Of a stretch of DNA of 60,451 nt, positions 1-8,612 are shown one piece after another (the stretch's first letter is position 1; every line of letters begins with the position of its first letter). The notes under the pieces were generated by a model. It saw only the letters and a list, made by a program, of their open reading frames with translations. It made no database searches and had not been told where the DNA came from. The translations under genes and the position numbers were made by a program. This stretch comes from Kribbella turkmenica (GTDB lineage Bacteria; Actinomycetota; Actinomycetes; Propionibacteriales; Kribbellaceae), in NCBI RefSeq assembly GCF_004348725.1, contig NZ_SMKR01000017.1:1-60451 (forward strand), in the 5' to 3' direction.

Positions 1-1215
1 CTGGTGGACCGGGACGGTGAGCTCGCCGGTCGGGCCGCTGAGGACGACGGTTGCGTCGCCGTCCGGAGGACCGCCGGCGCGGACGCGGATCAGCGGGCCG
101 TCCTGTTCGAGCTTGAGCCACTCGGCAGTGGACGACGCCACGGCGGTCAGAGCGAGTGGCGGTCCCTCCAACCGTAGTTCGGCCGCGCCCGCCGGACCAA
201 GGTCCAGCTCGGCCGGTGTCGCCCGCGGCACGCCTTGCTCGAGTGCCTCCGCGGCCGCCAGCGCGACCCGTCGGCTGTCGTCGTCCACCATCGGGCCCAG
301 CGCCTGCCACGCGGCGTACGCCTGACTCAGATCGCTGCCGACGAGTCGCTCACGCAGGTAGTCGACCACGCCGAACCTTGCGGCCGGCAACGGACTGGCC
401 ATCGCCTCCAACAGCTCTGGCGCCAGCGGTGCCGGGGTGATCCGCCGGATCCGGCTGCGGGCGATCAGCAGCTCGCCCTGCGAGCCGAACGTCCACATCT
501 GCGGATTCTGGTTGGGCGTCACCCGGCGGACCCGGTCGGAGACGTACCCGACCAGCTCGGTCAGGCCCACCCAGCCGTCACCGTCGCGGTCGGCCTCACC
601 GGTCGACAGCCCGTCCACGACCGCACTGGTGAACACCGACGGTGCCGACGCGTCCGACGCCAGCTGTCCGCCCTCGAAGGCGTACTCCATCGCGCTCGAC
701 GCCGTCACCACCACTCGCCCGCGTCCACCGCCGACTTCCTCCTGCCCCGCGAAGACGTCCCGCACCTGCGCCTCACCGGCCGCGCGCACGACCATCCCGC
801 GCGGAAAAGCACCTCCGTAGCAACAATCCAGGAACAGCGCGATCCGCTGCGCTCGGCTGTCGGCCATCTGCCGGTTGACGAAGTCGGCCGCCACCGCGGT
901 CGAGGCCAGCCGCGTCGGCTTGGTGTCCGCGACGGCCAGGAACAGTTCGCCCGCCGCGTTCTTCAGGCCGTGGCAGGAGAAGTGCAGCATCAGCAGGTCC
1001 TCGGGTGCCCGGTCGGCGAAGAAGTCCTCCACGGCGAGCCTGATCTCCTGCGCGGCGGCGTTGCGCATGACCTGCACCTCGAACCCGCCGACCGACGGGT
1101 CCGCGAGCACCTCGGCCAAGGCGGCCGCGTCCTGCGCCGGCGCGACCAGGCTGCGCAGGCCGGCGTCGTCGTACTGGTCGTTCGCTATCACTAGCGCGAC
1201 GCGAGAGCCGTCCAT
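1..1215 (-). CDS. Caspase-like (peptidase C14) protein, C-terminus beyond window
   Basis: The gene runs leftward off the window, so only the first 405 residues are visible. The N-terminal half has the caspase fold signature: LMLHFSCHG with the catalytic His at about residue 82, and FLDCCYGG with the nucleophile Cys at about 132. Residues ~300-350 look helical and HEAT-like, followed by a beta-rich tail. The reading frame stays open to base 1. ATG at 1215 (MDGSRVALVIAN) has GGGGCGG about 8 nt upstream; an in-frame ATG at 1224 is an alternative that would overlap the upstream stop. The gene lies 1 nt after an EACC1-like gene, the arrangement known for EACC1-associated caspases of actinobacterial conflict systems. 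A protease effector role is inferred; the substrate is unknown. Confidence 0.85.
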   Translation of the reverse strand, partial: MDGSRVALVIANDQYDDAGLRSLVAPAQDAAALAEVLADPSVGGFEVQVMRNAAAQEIRLAVEDFFADRAPEDLLMLHFSCHGLKNAAGELFLAVADTKPTRLASTAVAADFVNRQMADSRAQRIALFLDCCYGGAFPRGMVVRAAGEAQVRDVFAGQEEVGGGRGRVVVTASSAMEYAFEGGQLASDASAPSVFTSAVVDGLSTGEADRDGDGWVGLTELVGYVSDRVRRVTPNQNPQMWTFGSQGELLIARSRIRRITPAPLAPELLEAMASPLPAARFGVVDYLRERLVGSDLSQAYAAWQALGPMVDDDSRRVALAAAEALEQGVPRATPAELDLGPAGAAELRLEGPPLALTAVASSTAEWLKLEQDGPLIRVRAGGPPDGDATVVLSGPTGELTVPVHQ

Positions 1216-1216
1216 T

Positions 1217-1606
1217 TCATGCATCCGCCCCGGTCTGGTGCTTGCGGACCCAGGCATCGACCAGTTGCTGCTGGACCGCGTCACTGGCTCCGCTCAGCTC
1301 GATGGTGTCGCCGTCGATCGTGACCTTGACCGTCCGGCCGCTGCCCGACCGCCGCAGCCAGTCGCGCACCACCGCGACGACCGAGCCGAGCACCTGCAGA
1401 CCAGGCTGGAGCGACACACTCAGTACGCCGGCGAGCGCGGCCAGCCCCGGCCCGCGCGTGCCCTCCGGCACGTCGCCCTCCCGGTAGGGCTCGACCGCGC
1501 GAACGTCGAGTGCCAGCAACTCCTGCCGCAGCAGCAGGGCCAGTTCCTCGAGCCGCGCGTCGTTCGACCCCTCCTCGACGACCCCGACCCGGACTTCAGC
1601 TCCCAT
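1217..1606 (-). CDS. EACC1-like effector-associated small protein
   Basis: A 129-residue alpha/beta protein. Start ATG 1606 (MGAEVRVGVVEEG) is chosen because GGGGAG lies 5 nt upstream; the longer frame to 1669 adds an unstructured Arg/Trp-rich stretch. It has an N-terminal strand, a helix (LEELALLLRQEL), a hydrophobic central helix (LSVSLQPGLQVLGSVVAVV), then strands TVKVTIDGDTIEL and a C-terminal helix (QQLVDAWVRKH). This pattern matches my recollection of the effector-associated constant component 1 family, which is encoded next to caspases and other effectors. It is immediately followed by the caspase gene in the same direction, so they are probably co-transcribed. Biochemical function is not established; the assignment rests on pattern and context. 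Confidence 0.7.
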   Translation of the reverse strand: MGAEVRVGVVEEGSNDARLEELALLLRQELLALDVRAVEPYREGDVPEGTRGPGLAALAGVLSVSLQPGLQVLGSVVAVVRDWLRRSGSGRTVKVTIDGDTIELSGASDAVQQQLVDAWVRKHQTGADA

Positions 1607-1730
1607 CAGCGCTCCCCAACGTCCCCAGGCCGATCTTCTCCAACGATGCGCCTGTACCGTCGCGGCCACAAGCCGTCATGGGACTAGGCTTCGGGAACTG
1701 AAGTCGGCCGGGCTACGTCGGAGGGGCGTC

Positions 1731-1925
1731 ATGGTGGGGAAGCGGGGACGCGTGATCGGCCGGATCGCGCCGGGGATCGTCGGCGAGGTGATGCTGCCGG
1801 TGCGCGGTGCCACCGAGGCCTTCTACGCTTACCCGGCAACCGACGAGGTGATCGAGGTGGGCACGCCGGTGGTGGTGGTCGAGTTCGACCCGCCGCGCAC
1901 GGTCTACGTCGCTCGCGCCTTCTGA
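1731..1925 (+). CDS. NfeD-like C-terminal OB-fold protein
   Basis: A 64-residue protein whose whole length resembles the OB-fold domain of NfeD proteins: alternating strands GRVIGRIAPGIVGEV and VVVVEFDPPRTVYV. It lacks the protease and membrane segments of long NfeD proteins. It sits 42 nt upstream of a flotillin-like gene in the same direction, the usual pairing of NfeD with SPFH proteins. It probably acts as a soluble partner of the membrane SPFH assembly. The upstream gap (1607-1730) must hold divergent promoters for this pair and for the EACC1/caspase pair. Confidence 0.75.
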   Translation: MVGKRGRVIGRIAPGIVGEVMLPVRGATEAFYAYPATDEVIEVGTPVVVVEFDPPRTVYVARAF

Positions 1926-1967
1926 AACAACCCTCGCTCTCGATAGCCGCAGTCCCTTGGAGGGGAA

Positions 1968-3320
1968 ATGCTCTGGACGTACCTGATCATCGGCGCGATC
2001 GCGCTGGTGGTCCTGCTCATCCTGTTCCGGATGGTCTGGCGGGTGGCCGAACCGAACGAGGCCCTGATCATCTCCGGTCTCGGCGCGCACTCCAGCCAGG
2101 ACCAGGTGAACGAGACCCTCGGTTTCAAGATCGTCGTCGGCCGCGGCACCGCGGTGCTGCCCGGCTTCCAGACCGTACGGCGGCTGCCGCTGGACATCCG
2201 GGCGACGCCGCTGACGGTGACGTGCGTGTCCAGCCAGGGCATCCCGCTGCACATCAAGGGCGTCACGGCGTACAAGGTCGGTGACGACTACGGCTCGATC
2301 GCGAACGCCGCCCGGCGGTTCCTGGAGCAGAGCGACGAGCAGGTGATGAGCACGATCCACGAACTGTTCGCCGGTCACCTGCGGGCGATCGTCGGTTCGA
2401 CCACGGTCGAGGAGATGCTGCACGACCGGGAGACGCTGACCACGAACATCCGCGGCTCGCTGGCCGGCGACATGGAGAAGCTCGGCCTGGTGGTCGACTC
2501 GCTGCAGATCCAGGAGATCGACGACGAGTCCGGCTACATCAAGAACCTCGGCCGCCCGCAGGCCGCGGCGGTCGAGGCGGCCGCCCGGATCGCGCAGGCC
2601 GAGCGGGACCGGGAGGCGACCGAGCGCGAGCAGGCCGCGGCCGCGAAGAAGGCCGCCGCCGTCCGGGAGAGCTCGATCGCCCAGGCCGGCTACCAGGCCG
2701 AGGTCGACCAGGCGAAGTCGAAGGCCTCGCAGGCCGGTCCGCTGGCCGAGGCGCTGGCCCGGCAGGAGGTCGTCGTCGCCGAGACCGAGACCGCGAAGCT
2801 GAATGCCTCGCTGGCCGAGAAGCAGCTGGAGTCGACGGTGCTGAAGCCGGCCGACGCCGAGGCCTACAAGCAGCGGACGCTCGCCCAGGCGGCCCGGGAC
2901 GCGCAGATCGCGGCCGCCGAGGCGCAGGCCCGCGAGGTCGCGCTGCGCGGTGAGGCCGAGGCGAAGGCGACCGAGCTGACCGGTAAGGCCGAGGCCGCCG
3001 CCGTCCAGGCGAAGGCGATGGCCGAGGCGGCCGGTATCAAGGCCCGGGCCGAGGCGCTGGCGACCAACACCGACGCCGTCGTCGCCCAGCAGCTGGCCGA
3101 GGCGTACCCGCAGATCGTCTCCGCGGCGGCGAGCTCGTTCGAGAAGGTCGGCAACATGGTCGTGCTGAACGGTGCCCAGGGCATCGAGGACACCCTGGTG
3201 AAGACCATCACCATGGGCGGGTCCGGGTTCGCGCTGGCCAAGCAGCTGATCGACTCGCTCGCGACCAAGAAGGACGAGGACGAGAAGCCGACGCTCGAGC
3301 CGGTGCCGAACGAGGCCTGA
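1968..3320 (+). CDS. Flotillin-like SPFH/Band 7 membrane protein
   Basis: 450 residues. A single N-terminal membrane helix (about 4-24) is followed by the SPFH domain (about 25-200; NEALIISGLG, TPLTVTCVSSQGIPL), then a long Ala/Glu/Gln/Lys-rich coiled coil (about 200-370; repeats of EAxAKA type) and a C-terminal oligomerisation-like region with hydrophobic Gly/Ala stretches. This is the flotillin (FloT/YuaG-like) architecture, which organises membrane microdomains. ATG follows GGAGGGG (AGGGGAAATG). The pairing with NfeD supports the call. A specific partner or cargo cannot be read from the sequence. Confidence 0.88.
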   Translation: MLWTYLIIGAIALVVLLILFRMVWRVAEPNEALIISGLGAHSSQDQVNETLGFKIVVGRGTAVLPGFQTVRRLPLDIRATPLTVTCVSSQGIPLHIKGVTAYKVGDDYGSIANAARRFLEQSDEQVMSTIHELFAGHLRAIVGSTTVEEMLHDRETLTTNIRGSLAGDMEKLGLVVDSLQIQEIDDESGYIKNLGRPQAAAVEAAARIAQAERDREATEREQAAAAKKAAAVRESSIAQAGYQAEVDQAKSKASQAGPLAEALARQEVVVAETETAKLNASLAEKQLESTVLKPADAEAYKQRTLAQAARDAQIAAAEAQAREVALRGEAEAKATELTGKAEAAAVQAKAMAEAAGIKARAEALATNTDAVVAQQLAEAYPQIVSAAASSFEKVGNMVVLNGAQGIEDTLVKTITMGGSGFALAKQLIDSLATKKDEDEKPTLEPVPNEA

Positions 3321-3330
3321 GACCGCACCG

Positions 3331-3358
3331 CGGCTCCCCTTGTGCGCAAGGGGAGCCG
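3331..3358. terminator. Perfect hairpin between convergent genes
   Basis: Arms CGGCTCCCCTT (3331-3341) and AAGGGGAGCCG (3348-3358) pair over 11 bp around a 6-nt loop GTGCGC. It lies between the SPFH gene stop and the stop of the leftward protease gene, so it probably terminates both. There is no strong U-tract. Confidence 0.85.
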
Positions 3359-3367
3359 TGGCGTTTC

Positions 3368-4483
3368 TCAGGCGGTGTGCAAGGTGAGCCCGTACGCCGA
3401 CAGGATCTCGTTGACCGGCTGGAACCAGGTCTCGCCGCCGCTGCTGCAGTTGCCCCAGCCACCCGAGGTGACGCCCTGGGCCTGGTCACCGGTGATGAAC
3501 GACCCACCGGAGTCGCCGCCCTCGGCGCACACGCTGGTCTTGGTCGCGCCGTGGAACAGTTGGCCGTTGCCGTAGTTCACGGTCTCGTTCTTCGCCAGGA
3601 TCGTGCCGCAGTGCCAGTGGGTGGTCGACCCGCTCCGGCAGACCGAGGAACCGATCGGCGCCTCCCACGAGCCGCGAACCAGCCGGTCGCTCGTCTGGCC
3701 CCAGCCGTACACGACCGGCACGGTCCACCAGCCGTTGCCGACCGAGACCCAGCCGTAGTCGTTGTCGGGGAACGACCAGCCGCGGAAGCTGCCGATGTCC
3801 GTGCCGTCCCAGCCGCGGACGGTGCCGCCGCGACCACAGTGGCCGGCGGTGACGAAGCCGCCGTGCACGGAGAACCCGATCGAGCAGCGGATGTTGCTGA
3901 CGTAGTACGGGTCGCCGCCGACCGTGCCGGCCGCGAACGTCCGCGGCGCCTGGGCGGCCACCTCCCGGACCGTGACCGCGCCGGCCTTCGCCACCCTGGC
4001 CACGAACGCGTCGACGGCCTTGGACCGCTTGCCTGCCTGCACGTTGATGACCACGGTGCCGGTACGCGGATCGGCCGCCCAGCCGCTGACGGCGTCGGGC
4101 ACCGCCTTGCCGGCCAGTTCGTCGACCGCGGCCTTGCGCCGGTCGAGCTCCGCCGCGGTCACGGGTACGGCGGTGGTCTCGGCACCGGTCGCGCGGACGG
4201 CGGCCGCGTGGCCGGGCCGGGCGAGTCCGACCACGAGCTTCTGCTGGGCGGCGTCGTACCAGGCGCCGCCGAAGTCGGCGCCGGCGGCCTTCTGGGCGGC
4301 GGGCAGCAACTTCGCGGCCGACGTCTCGGCCTCGAGGCGTTGCCGCACTTGCGACTCGGTCAGGCCGAAGTCTCGTTGCATGGCCGCGGCCTGTCCCGGC
4401 ACGGCCAGAGGCTGGGCCGCGACGGCCTGGCTGGGGACGGTCACCGCGCTCACCGCGAGCACGGCGGCTAGAAGGACTTTCAT
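3368..4483 (-). CDS. Secreted S1-family serine protease with propeptide (streptogrisin/alpha-lytic type)
   Basis: 371 residues: a Sec signal (about 1-23, ending AVAAQ), a propeptide of about 160 residues and a chymotrypsin-fold protease domain (about 187-371). The triad is visible as His215 (VTAGHCG), Asp242 (PDNDYGWV) and Ser325 (GGDSGGSF). Six Cys (200, 216, 282, 292, 319, 346) fit the three disulfides of alpha-lytic-protease relatives. The propeptide is probably an intramolecular folding chaperone removed on secretion. ATG 4483 has GGAG about 5 nt upstream. A LacI/CebR-like palindrome lies 34 nt upstream of the start. The gene is monocistronic and shares a terminator hairpin with the SPFH gene. 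Confidence 0.92.
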   Translation of the reverse strand: MKVLLAAVLAVSAVTVPSQAVAAQPLAVPGQAAAMQRDFGLTESQVRQRLEAETSAAKLLPAAQKAAGADFGGAWYDAAQQKLVVGLARPGHAAAVRATGAETTAVPVTAAELDRRKAAVDELAGKAVPDAVSGWAADPRTGTVVINVQAGKRSKAVDAFVARVAKAGAVTVREVAAQAPRTFAAGTVGGDPYYVSNIRCSIGFSVHGGFVTAGHCGRGGTVRGWDGTDIGSFRGWSFPDNDYGWVSVGNGWWTVPVVYGWGQTSDRLVRGSWEAPIGSSVCRSGSTTHWHCGTILAKNETVNYGNGQLFHGATKTSVCAEGGDSGGSFITGDQAQGVTSGGWGNCSSGGETWFQPVNEILSAYGLTLHTA

Positions 4484-4516
4484 CGGACTCTCCTCACCTA
4501 GGGGCGGTTCGGTGTG

Positions 4517-4530
4517 TGAGAGCGCTCTCG
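4517..4530. promoter_or_regulatory. LacI/CebR-like palindromic operator
   Basis: TGAGAGCGCTCTCG contains the perfect 12-bp palindrome GAGAGCGCTCTC (4518-4529), close to the TGGGAGCGCTCCCA type bound by CebR-like LacI regulators. It lies 34 nt upstream of the protease start, in the right place for a repressor. The binding protein is not in the window. Confidence 0.5.
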
Positions 4531-4584
4531 CACTTGAGGGTGGCCTACCGCGGACGACTCGTCAAGGGCTGGTGGCCGACGTTG

Positions 4585-5183
4585 TCAGAGCCCGAGATGG
4601 GCGAGTACGGCGAGCACCCGGCGGTGACCGGAGTCGGTCGGGGGGAGATCGAGCTTGAGGAAGACGTTGCCGACGTGCTTGTGGACGGCACCTTCGGAGA
4701 TCACCAGCTTCTCCGCGATCGCCGTGTTGCCGAGCCCTTCCGCCATGCCCGAGCACGTCGCGTTCGCGGGGCGTCAGCCGGTCCAGCGGGCTGCTCCGCC
4801 TCACCATCAACTGGCCGACCACCTCCGGGTCGAGCACGGTCCCGCCGGCGGCCACGCGCCGTACCGCCTCGAGGAACTCGTCCACCCGGGAGACCCGGTC
4901 CTTGAGCAGGTAACCGACGCCTTCGCTCCCGGCGGCCAGGAGCTCGGCGGCGTACACCTCCTCGACGTACTGCGAGAAGACGAGCACCGGCAGGCCGGGG
5001 CGGATCCGGCGGGCCTCGATCGCGGCCCGGAGACCCTCGTCGGTGAAGGTCGGCGGCAGGCGGACGTCGACCATCGCGATCTCCGGCTCCTGCTCGGCGA
5101 CGATCCCGGCGAACTCGTCCGCGCCACCGGCGACCGCGACCACCTCGAAGCCGGAGTTGCCGAGCAGCAGACCGAGTCCCCCG
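4585..5183 (-). pseudogene. Decayed NarL/FixJ response regulator
   Basis: The receiver domain is recognisable from GLGLLLGNSGFEVV through the phosphoacceptor AMVDVRLPP and YLLKDR, but its first ~15 residues, including the acidic pocket, are missing: the sequence joins directly to kinase codons at about 5180-5187. The LuxR-type HTH starts in frame (DRLTPRERDVL), then shifts at about 4749. The other frame continues GMAEGLGNTAIAEKL ... HVGNVFLKLDLP ... VLAVLAHLGL to the stop at 4585. Spacing of conserved residues fits a 2-nt loss. With two lesions this cannot make a normal regulator. A sequencing error could mimic the frameshift but not the junction. Confidence 0.8.
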
Positions 5184-5956
5184 GCCCAGCAGGTCGGACT
5201 GCTCGCTGATCCGCGCACCACCGATCCCGTCGTCGGTGATCGCCAGGTAGAGCTCCGGCCCACGCCGTTCCATCATGACGTCGACATGCCCGGCGGCGCT
5301 GTGTTTGGTGATGTTGGTGAGCGACTCGGCGACGACGAAGTACGCCGCGGCCTCCACCGGGGCCGGGACCTGGCCCAGCTCACCCAGCCGCAGCTCCACC
5401 GGCAGCGGACAGCGGGCGCACAGTGCGGGGCCGCACCGGCCAGACCGCGGTCGGCCAGGATCGGCGGGTACATGGTCCGCAGTACGCCGCGTAACTCGTT
5501 CATGGCCTGCTCCGCGCCGTCACGGGCGTCGTCGAGCAGCTTGGCGGCCCTGTCCGGGTCGTCGGCCATCATCTGCTTGGCGATCCCGATGCGCATGGCC
5601 AGCGGAACCAGCTGTGCCTGCGTGCCGTCGTGCAGATCCCGCTCGATCCGGCGCAGTTCGGCTCCGTGCGAGTCGACCGCGCCTGCCCGGCTCCTGGTGA
5701 GTTCTTCGACCCGCGCCGACAGGAGCTCGGCTTCACTCGGCGCCAGCACGTCGCGGACCGCTTGTGCGTGCCGACGGGCCACCGCGGGCGCAGCCCAGCC
5801 CAGTACGCCCAAACTGACCAGGATCTGCAGTGGACCGAGAACGAGCGCTTCCGGCCAGCTGTCGACGCCGACCCCGAGGAGCGTGAAGTTGCCTGGGTCA
5901 AGCTTCCAGAGCACCATCCTCCGCCAGACGACCCGGCCAGGTCGGTACAGCAGGCT
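5184..5956 (-). pseudogene. Decayed two-component sensor histidine kinase (HisKA_3 type)
   Basis: Remnant of a NarL-partner kinase. The phosphoacceptor motif ELRRIERDLHDGTQAQLV and following helix are intact, then the frame breaks near 5425 (one base lost after LADRGLAGA). It resumes as CPLPVELRLGELG and the ATPase region AYFVVAESLTNITKHS and TDDGIGGARISEQSDLLG. The end of the ATPase domain is gone, fused out of frame to the regulator. At the 5' end an in-frame TAG lies just upstream of about 5956, so most of the membrane sensor domain is absent; only DSWPEALVLGPLQILVSLGVLGWA remains. At least three lesions argue for pseudogenisation. Confidence 0.8.
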
Positions 5957-5978
5957 CTACTCTTTCCTCACCCGCCGG

Positions 5979-7349
5979 CTAGCACTCCGGTACTCCTGGG
6001 AGCTTCGGGTCGGGGTGGTCGATGTAGATGTTGGTCATGTAGCCGCCCTGGTCGCGCAGCTTGGACCACCAGTTGTTGGTTGTGCCTTCGGCGGTGACCG
6101 GGTCACCCTGCACCTGGCACTCGACCCACACCTGGGTCGGGCCTGGCAGCGATGTGACGACGGAGGCGGACAGGCTGGGCGCCGAGCGGACCCGGACGCC
6201 GGTGCCGTAGGTGGTGAAGTTGTACTCCGGCGGGTTCGGGTTCCCGCCGTTCACCAACTCCATGTAGTAGTTCCAGTTCCAGTGCGGACCCGGGTCGGTG
6301 TGGTCGTTGCCGGGGATCTCGTTGTGACCCTTGATGTGGGCCCGGTCCTTCGGGATGCCGCGGCGGTCGGCGATGTTGCGGGTCAGCGCGGCCGACGAGC
6401 GGTACATCGCGTCGGTGAACCAGGACGGCTGGTCGACCCAGCCCTCGTGCTCGATGCCGATCGTGTACGGGTTCGCGCTGCGGACGTGCCAGGCGGTGTC
6501 CTTCTCGGCGACCATCTGGGTGACCTGGCCGTCGCTGGAGCGGACGACGTAGTGCGCGCTCACCTGCGACGACGGGTTCTTGAACCAGCTGATCGTGCCG
6601 GCGTACGACCCCTGGGTCACGTGGACGACGATCGTGGAGATCGCCTCGGTCCGGCCGACCCGGTAGTTGCTGCCGCTGGCCGCGTTCCAGATCGCGCCCG
6701 GGTAGTCCACGGCCGCCACCGAGGCCGGCGTCCGGGTGCCGAGCGGAGCCACGGTCGCGTACGCGCCACGGTCCGGGGTGACCTTCTTCGGCTCGGTGGT
6801 GACGCCGGCGGCGTTCACGCCCTGACCGATGATCTTGTAGACCTCGTCGGTGTAGAGCCGGCCGGTCGGCGCGTCCGCGGAGTGCGAGTACTTCGCGATC
6901 ACCTCGTACCACTGGCCGAGGTCCGACCGGTCGGTCAGCTTCGCGGCGTCGGCGTACGCGTCCAGGACGGCGGCCGCGCCGAGGATGTTCGACGCGGTGT
7001 CCTTGGCCAGCTTCTCCACCGGCAGCCCGGTGAGTTTCGTTGCCTCGGACATCGTCGGGTTGACGTCGTTGCTGACCAGGTGCATCACGCCGTACCCGTT
7101 CGCCTGGCTGGGCAGGCCGTTGTGGCCGTCGAGGTGCGACTCGGTATAGCCGACACCGACGAGCACTTCCCTGGGTACGTCGTACGTGGCTGCCGCGGCG
7201 TCGAACGCGGCGGCGAGCCCAGTGGTTGCGGTCGACTCGACCGGCTCGGCCGCGTTGCTGGGCAGGGCACTCAGTGCGAGGGCGCCGGCGGCCGCGGTGG
7301 CGAGCAGCGCGGTGAGTCTGGACATGGGTACTCGGGCGGTTTTCCCCAT
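5979..7349 (-). CDS. Secreted N-acetylmuramoyl-L-alanine amidase (Amidase_2/PGRP) with SH3-like tail
   Basis: 456 residues from ATG 7349, chosen because GGAAGGAA lies 8 nt upstream; a longer frame to 7406 adds an implausible leader. Signal peptide (about 1-33, ending SNAA), an N-terminal lysozyme-like helical region (residues ~45-190; VGVGYTESHLDGHNG, GYGVMHLV), then the zinc amidase domain with TIVVHVTQGS, IGIEHEGW and KGHNEIPGNDHTDPG carrying His and Asp ligands, and a C-terminal bacterial SH3-like segment (TGVRVRSAPSLSASVV). It cleaves the amide between MurNAc and L-Ala in cell-wall peptidoglycan. It is adjacent to other wall enzymes and directly downstream of none; the decayed kinase lies beyond its stop. 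Confidence 0.9.
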   Translation of the reverse strand: MGKTARVPMSRLTALLATAAAGALALSALPSNAAEPVESTATTGLAAAFDAAAATYDVPREVLVGVGYTESHLDGHNGLPSQANGYGVMHLVSNDVNPTMSEATKLTGLPVEKLAKDTASNILGAAAVLDAYADAAKLTDRSDLGQWYEVIAKYSHSADAPTGRLYTDEVYKIIGQGVNAAGVTTEPKKVTPDRGAYATVAPLGTRTPASVAAVDYPGAIWNAASGSNYRVGRTEAISTIVVHVTQGSYAGTISWFKNPSSQVSAHYVVRSSDGQVTQMVAEKDTAWHVRSANPYTIGIEHEGWVDQPSWFTDAMYRSSAALTRNIADRRGIPKDRAHIKGHNEIPGNDHTDPGPHWNWNYYMELVNGGNPNPPEYNFTTYGTGVRVRSAPSLSASVVTSLPGPTQVWVECQVQGDPVTAEGTTNNWWSKLRDQGGYMTNIYIDHPDPKLPGVPEC

Positions 7350-7417
7350 TGGGCGGTTCCTTCCCTGATCCGGTCCGCCGAGGGGCGTCGGCGGTCCCGA
7401 GGTCACGCTAGGCCAAA

Positions 7418-7456
7418 TTCTTCCGCCACGGCCAGCGTTTGAGTGAACTTCTTCCG
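7418..7456 (-). promoter_or_regulatory. Direct repeat upstream of the amidase
   Basis: Two copies of CGGAAGAA (read on the minus strand; 7418-7425 and 7449-7456) are 31 bp apart, about three helical turns, 70-110 nt upstream of the amidase start. This may be a regulator site, but no known motif was matched. Confidence 0.25.
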
Positions 7457-7478
7457 ATCACGGCCTGAACTCACACCG

Positions 7479-8588
7479 TCACGCGCTGAAGACAACCTTG
7501 CCACGCAACAGGATCACCCGGGGGTGGGTGAGGACGGCCGGGTTCGTTCGCGGATCCTCGTCGTACACCACCAGATCGGCCGGGTCGCCCGGCTGCAACG
7601 TGCTGGGGACCCCCAGCCAGTCGCGCGCCGCCCACGATCCGGCGGCCAGTGCCTGCTCCCCCGACATGCCGATCGACGTCAGCGCCTGGATCTCCTGGGC
7701 CACCAGTCCGTGCCCGAGCACGCCACCCGCATCGGTCCCGGCGTACACCGGTACGCCGGCCTCGTAGGCGTCGCGGAGTCGCTCGAGGCGGCGGTCGTAC
7801 AGGTCGCGCATGTGCGCCGAGTACACCGGGAACTTCGCGGCGGCCTGGTCGGCGTACTCCGGGAAGTTCTCCAACTGGATCAGCGTCGGGACCACGGCGA
7901 CGCCGCGCCCGGCCAGCTGGCCGAGCATGTCCGGAAGCACCCCGGTGCCGTGCTCGATGCAGTCGATGCCGGCGGCCAGCAGGTCGGGAAGGGCGTGCTC
8001 ACCGAACACGTGCGCGGTGACCCGGGCACCGAGGTCGTGAGCCCGCGCGATCGCCGCATCCAAAGCCTCCGCGGGCCAGCAGGCGGTCAGGTCCCCGGCG
8101 TCCCGGTCGATCCAGTCGCCGACCAGCTTCACCCAGCCGTCACCGCGGCGGGCCTCCTGCTCGACGTACGCGACCAGTTCGTCCGGCTCGATCTCCCAGC
8201 CGTAGTTGCGGATGTAGCGCTTGGAGCGGGCGATGTGCCGGCCGGCCCGGATGATCTTCGGCAGGTCCTCGCGGTCGTCGATCCACCGGGTGTCCGCGGC
8301 CGAGCCCGCATCCCGGACCAGCAGCGCGCCGGCCTCCCGGTCGGCGATCGCCTGCTGCTCCTGGGTCTCCCGGTCGACGGCACCGTGCTGGTCCAGGCCG
8401 ATGTGGCAGTGCGCGTCGACCAGGCCGGGCACGATCCAGCCGCCGGTGTGCACGGTGCTGACATCGGCAGCGGTGGGCCGGTCGACGACCAGCCCACCGC
8501 TGAGGTGGAGTTCCTGCCGCTCGCCGGCCGGCAACACCGTGCCGACGAGCCTGAGTACGCCCCTGTCTGTCAGTGCACTGTCCGTCAT
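7479..8588 (-). CDS. Amidohydrolase-superfamily metal-dependent hydrolase
   Basis: 369 residues without signal peptide. It has the imidazolonepropionase/dihydroorotase-like TIM barrel with the metal motif VDAHCHIGL near residue 60, a His strand RVTAHVFGEHALPD, IEHGTG and the late GTDAGG motif (catalytic Asp). The flanking beta-sandwich is built from the N- and C-termini (VLRLVGTVL ... GDPADLVVYDEDP). It hydrolyses an amide or imide bond in a small cyclic or peptidic substrate; the substrate cannot be told from sequence. It is 24 nt downstream of nothing in its direction and 25 nt from the transglycosylase stop, so it may be read from the upstream transglycosylase promoter. Confidence 0.85.
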   Translation of the reverse strand: MTDSALTDRGVLRLVGTVLPAGERQELHLSGGLVVDRPTAADVSTVHTGGWIVPGLVDAHCHIGLDQHGAVDRETQEQQAIADREAGALLVRDAGSAADTRWIDDREDLPKIIRAGRHIARSKRYIRNYGWEIEPDELVAYVEQEARRGDGWVKLVGDWIDRDAGDLTACWPAEALDAAIARAHDLGARVTAHVFGEHALPDLLAAGIDCIEHGTGVLPDMLGQLAGRGVAVVPTLIQLENFPEYADQAAAKFPVYSAHMRDLYDRRLERLRDAYEAGVPVYAGTDAGGVLGHGLVAQEIQALTSIGMSGEQALAAGSWAARDWLGVPSTLQPGDPADLVVYDEDPRTNPAVLTHPRVILLRGKVVFSA

Positions 8589-8612
8589 ACCGCGACGTTA
8601 ACCGGCTGTGTG

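Noticed and set aside
4585-5956. A fused hybrid histidine kinase-response regulator
   Set aside because: The two halves meet in different frames and each has further lesions, so decay is the better reading.
5043-7442. A forward ORF of 799 codons
   Set aside because: It covers the amidase and the decayed kinase in the antisense frame and shows no known domain.
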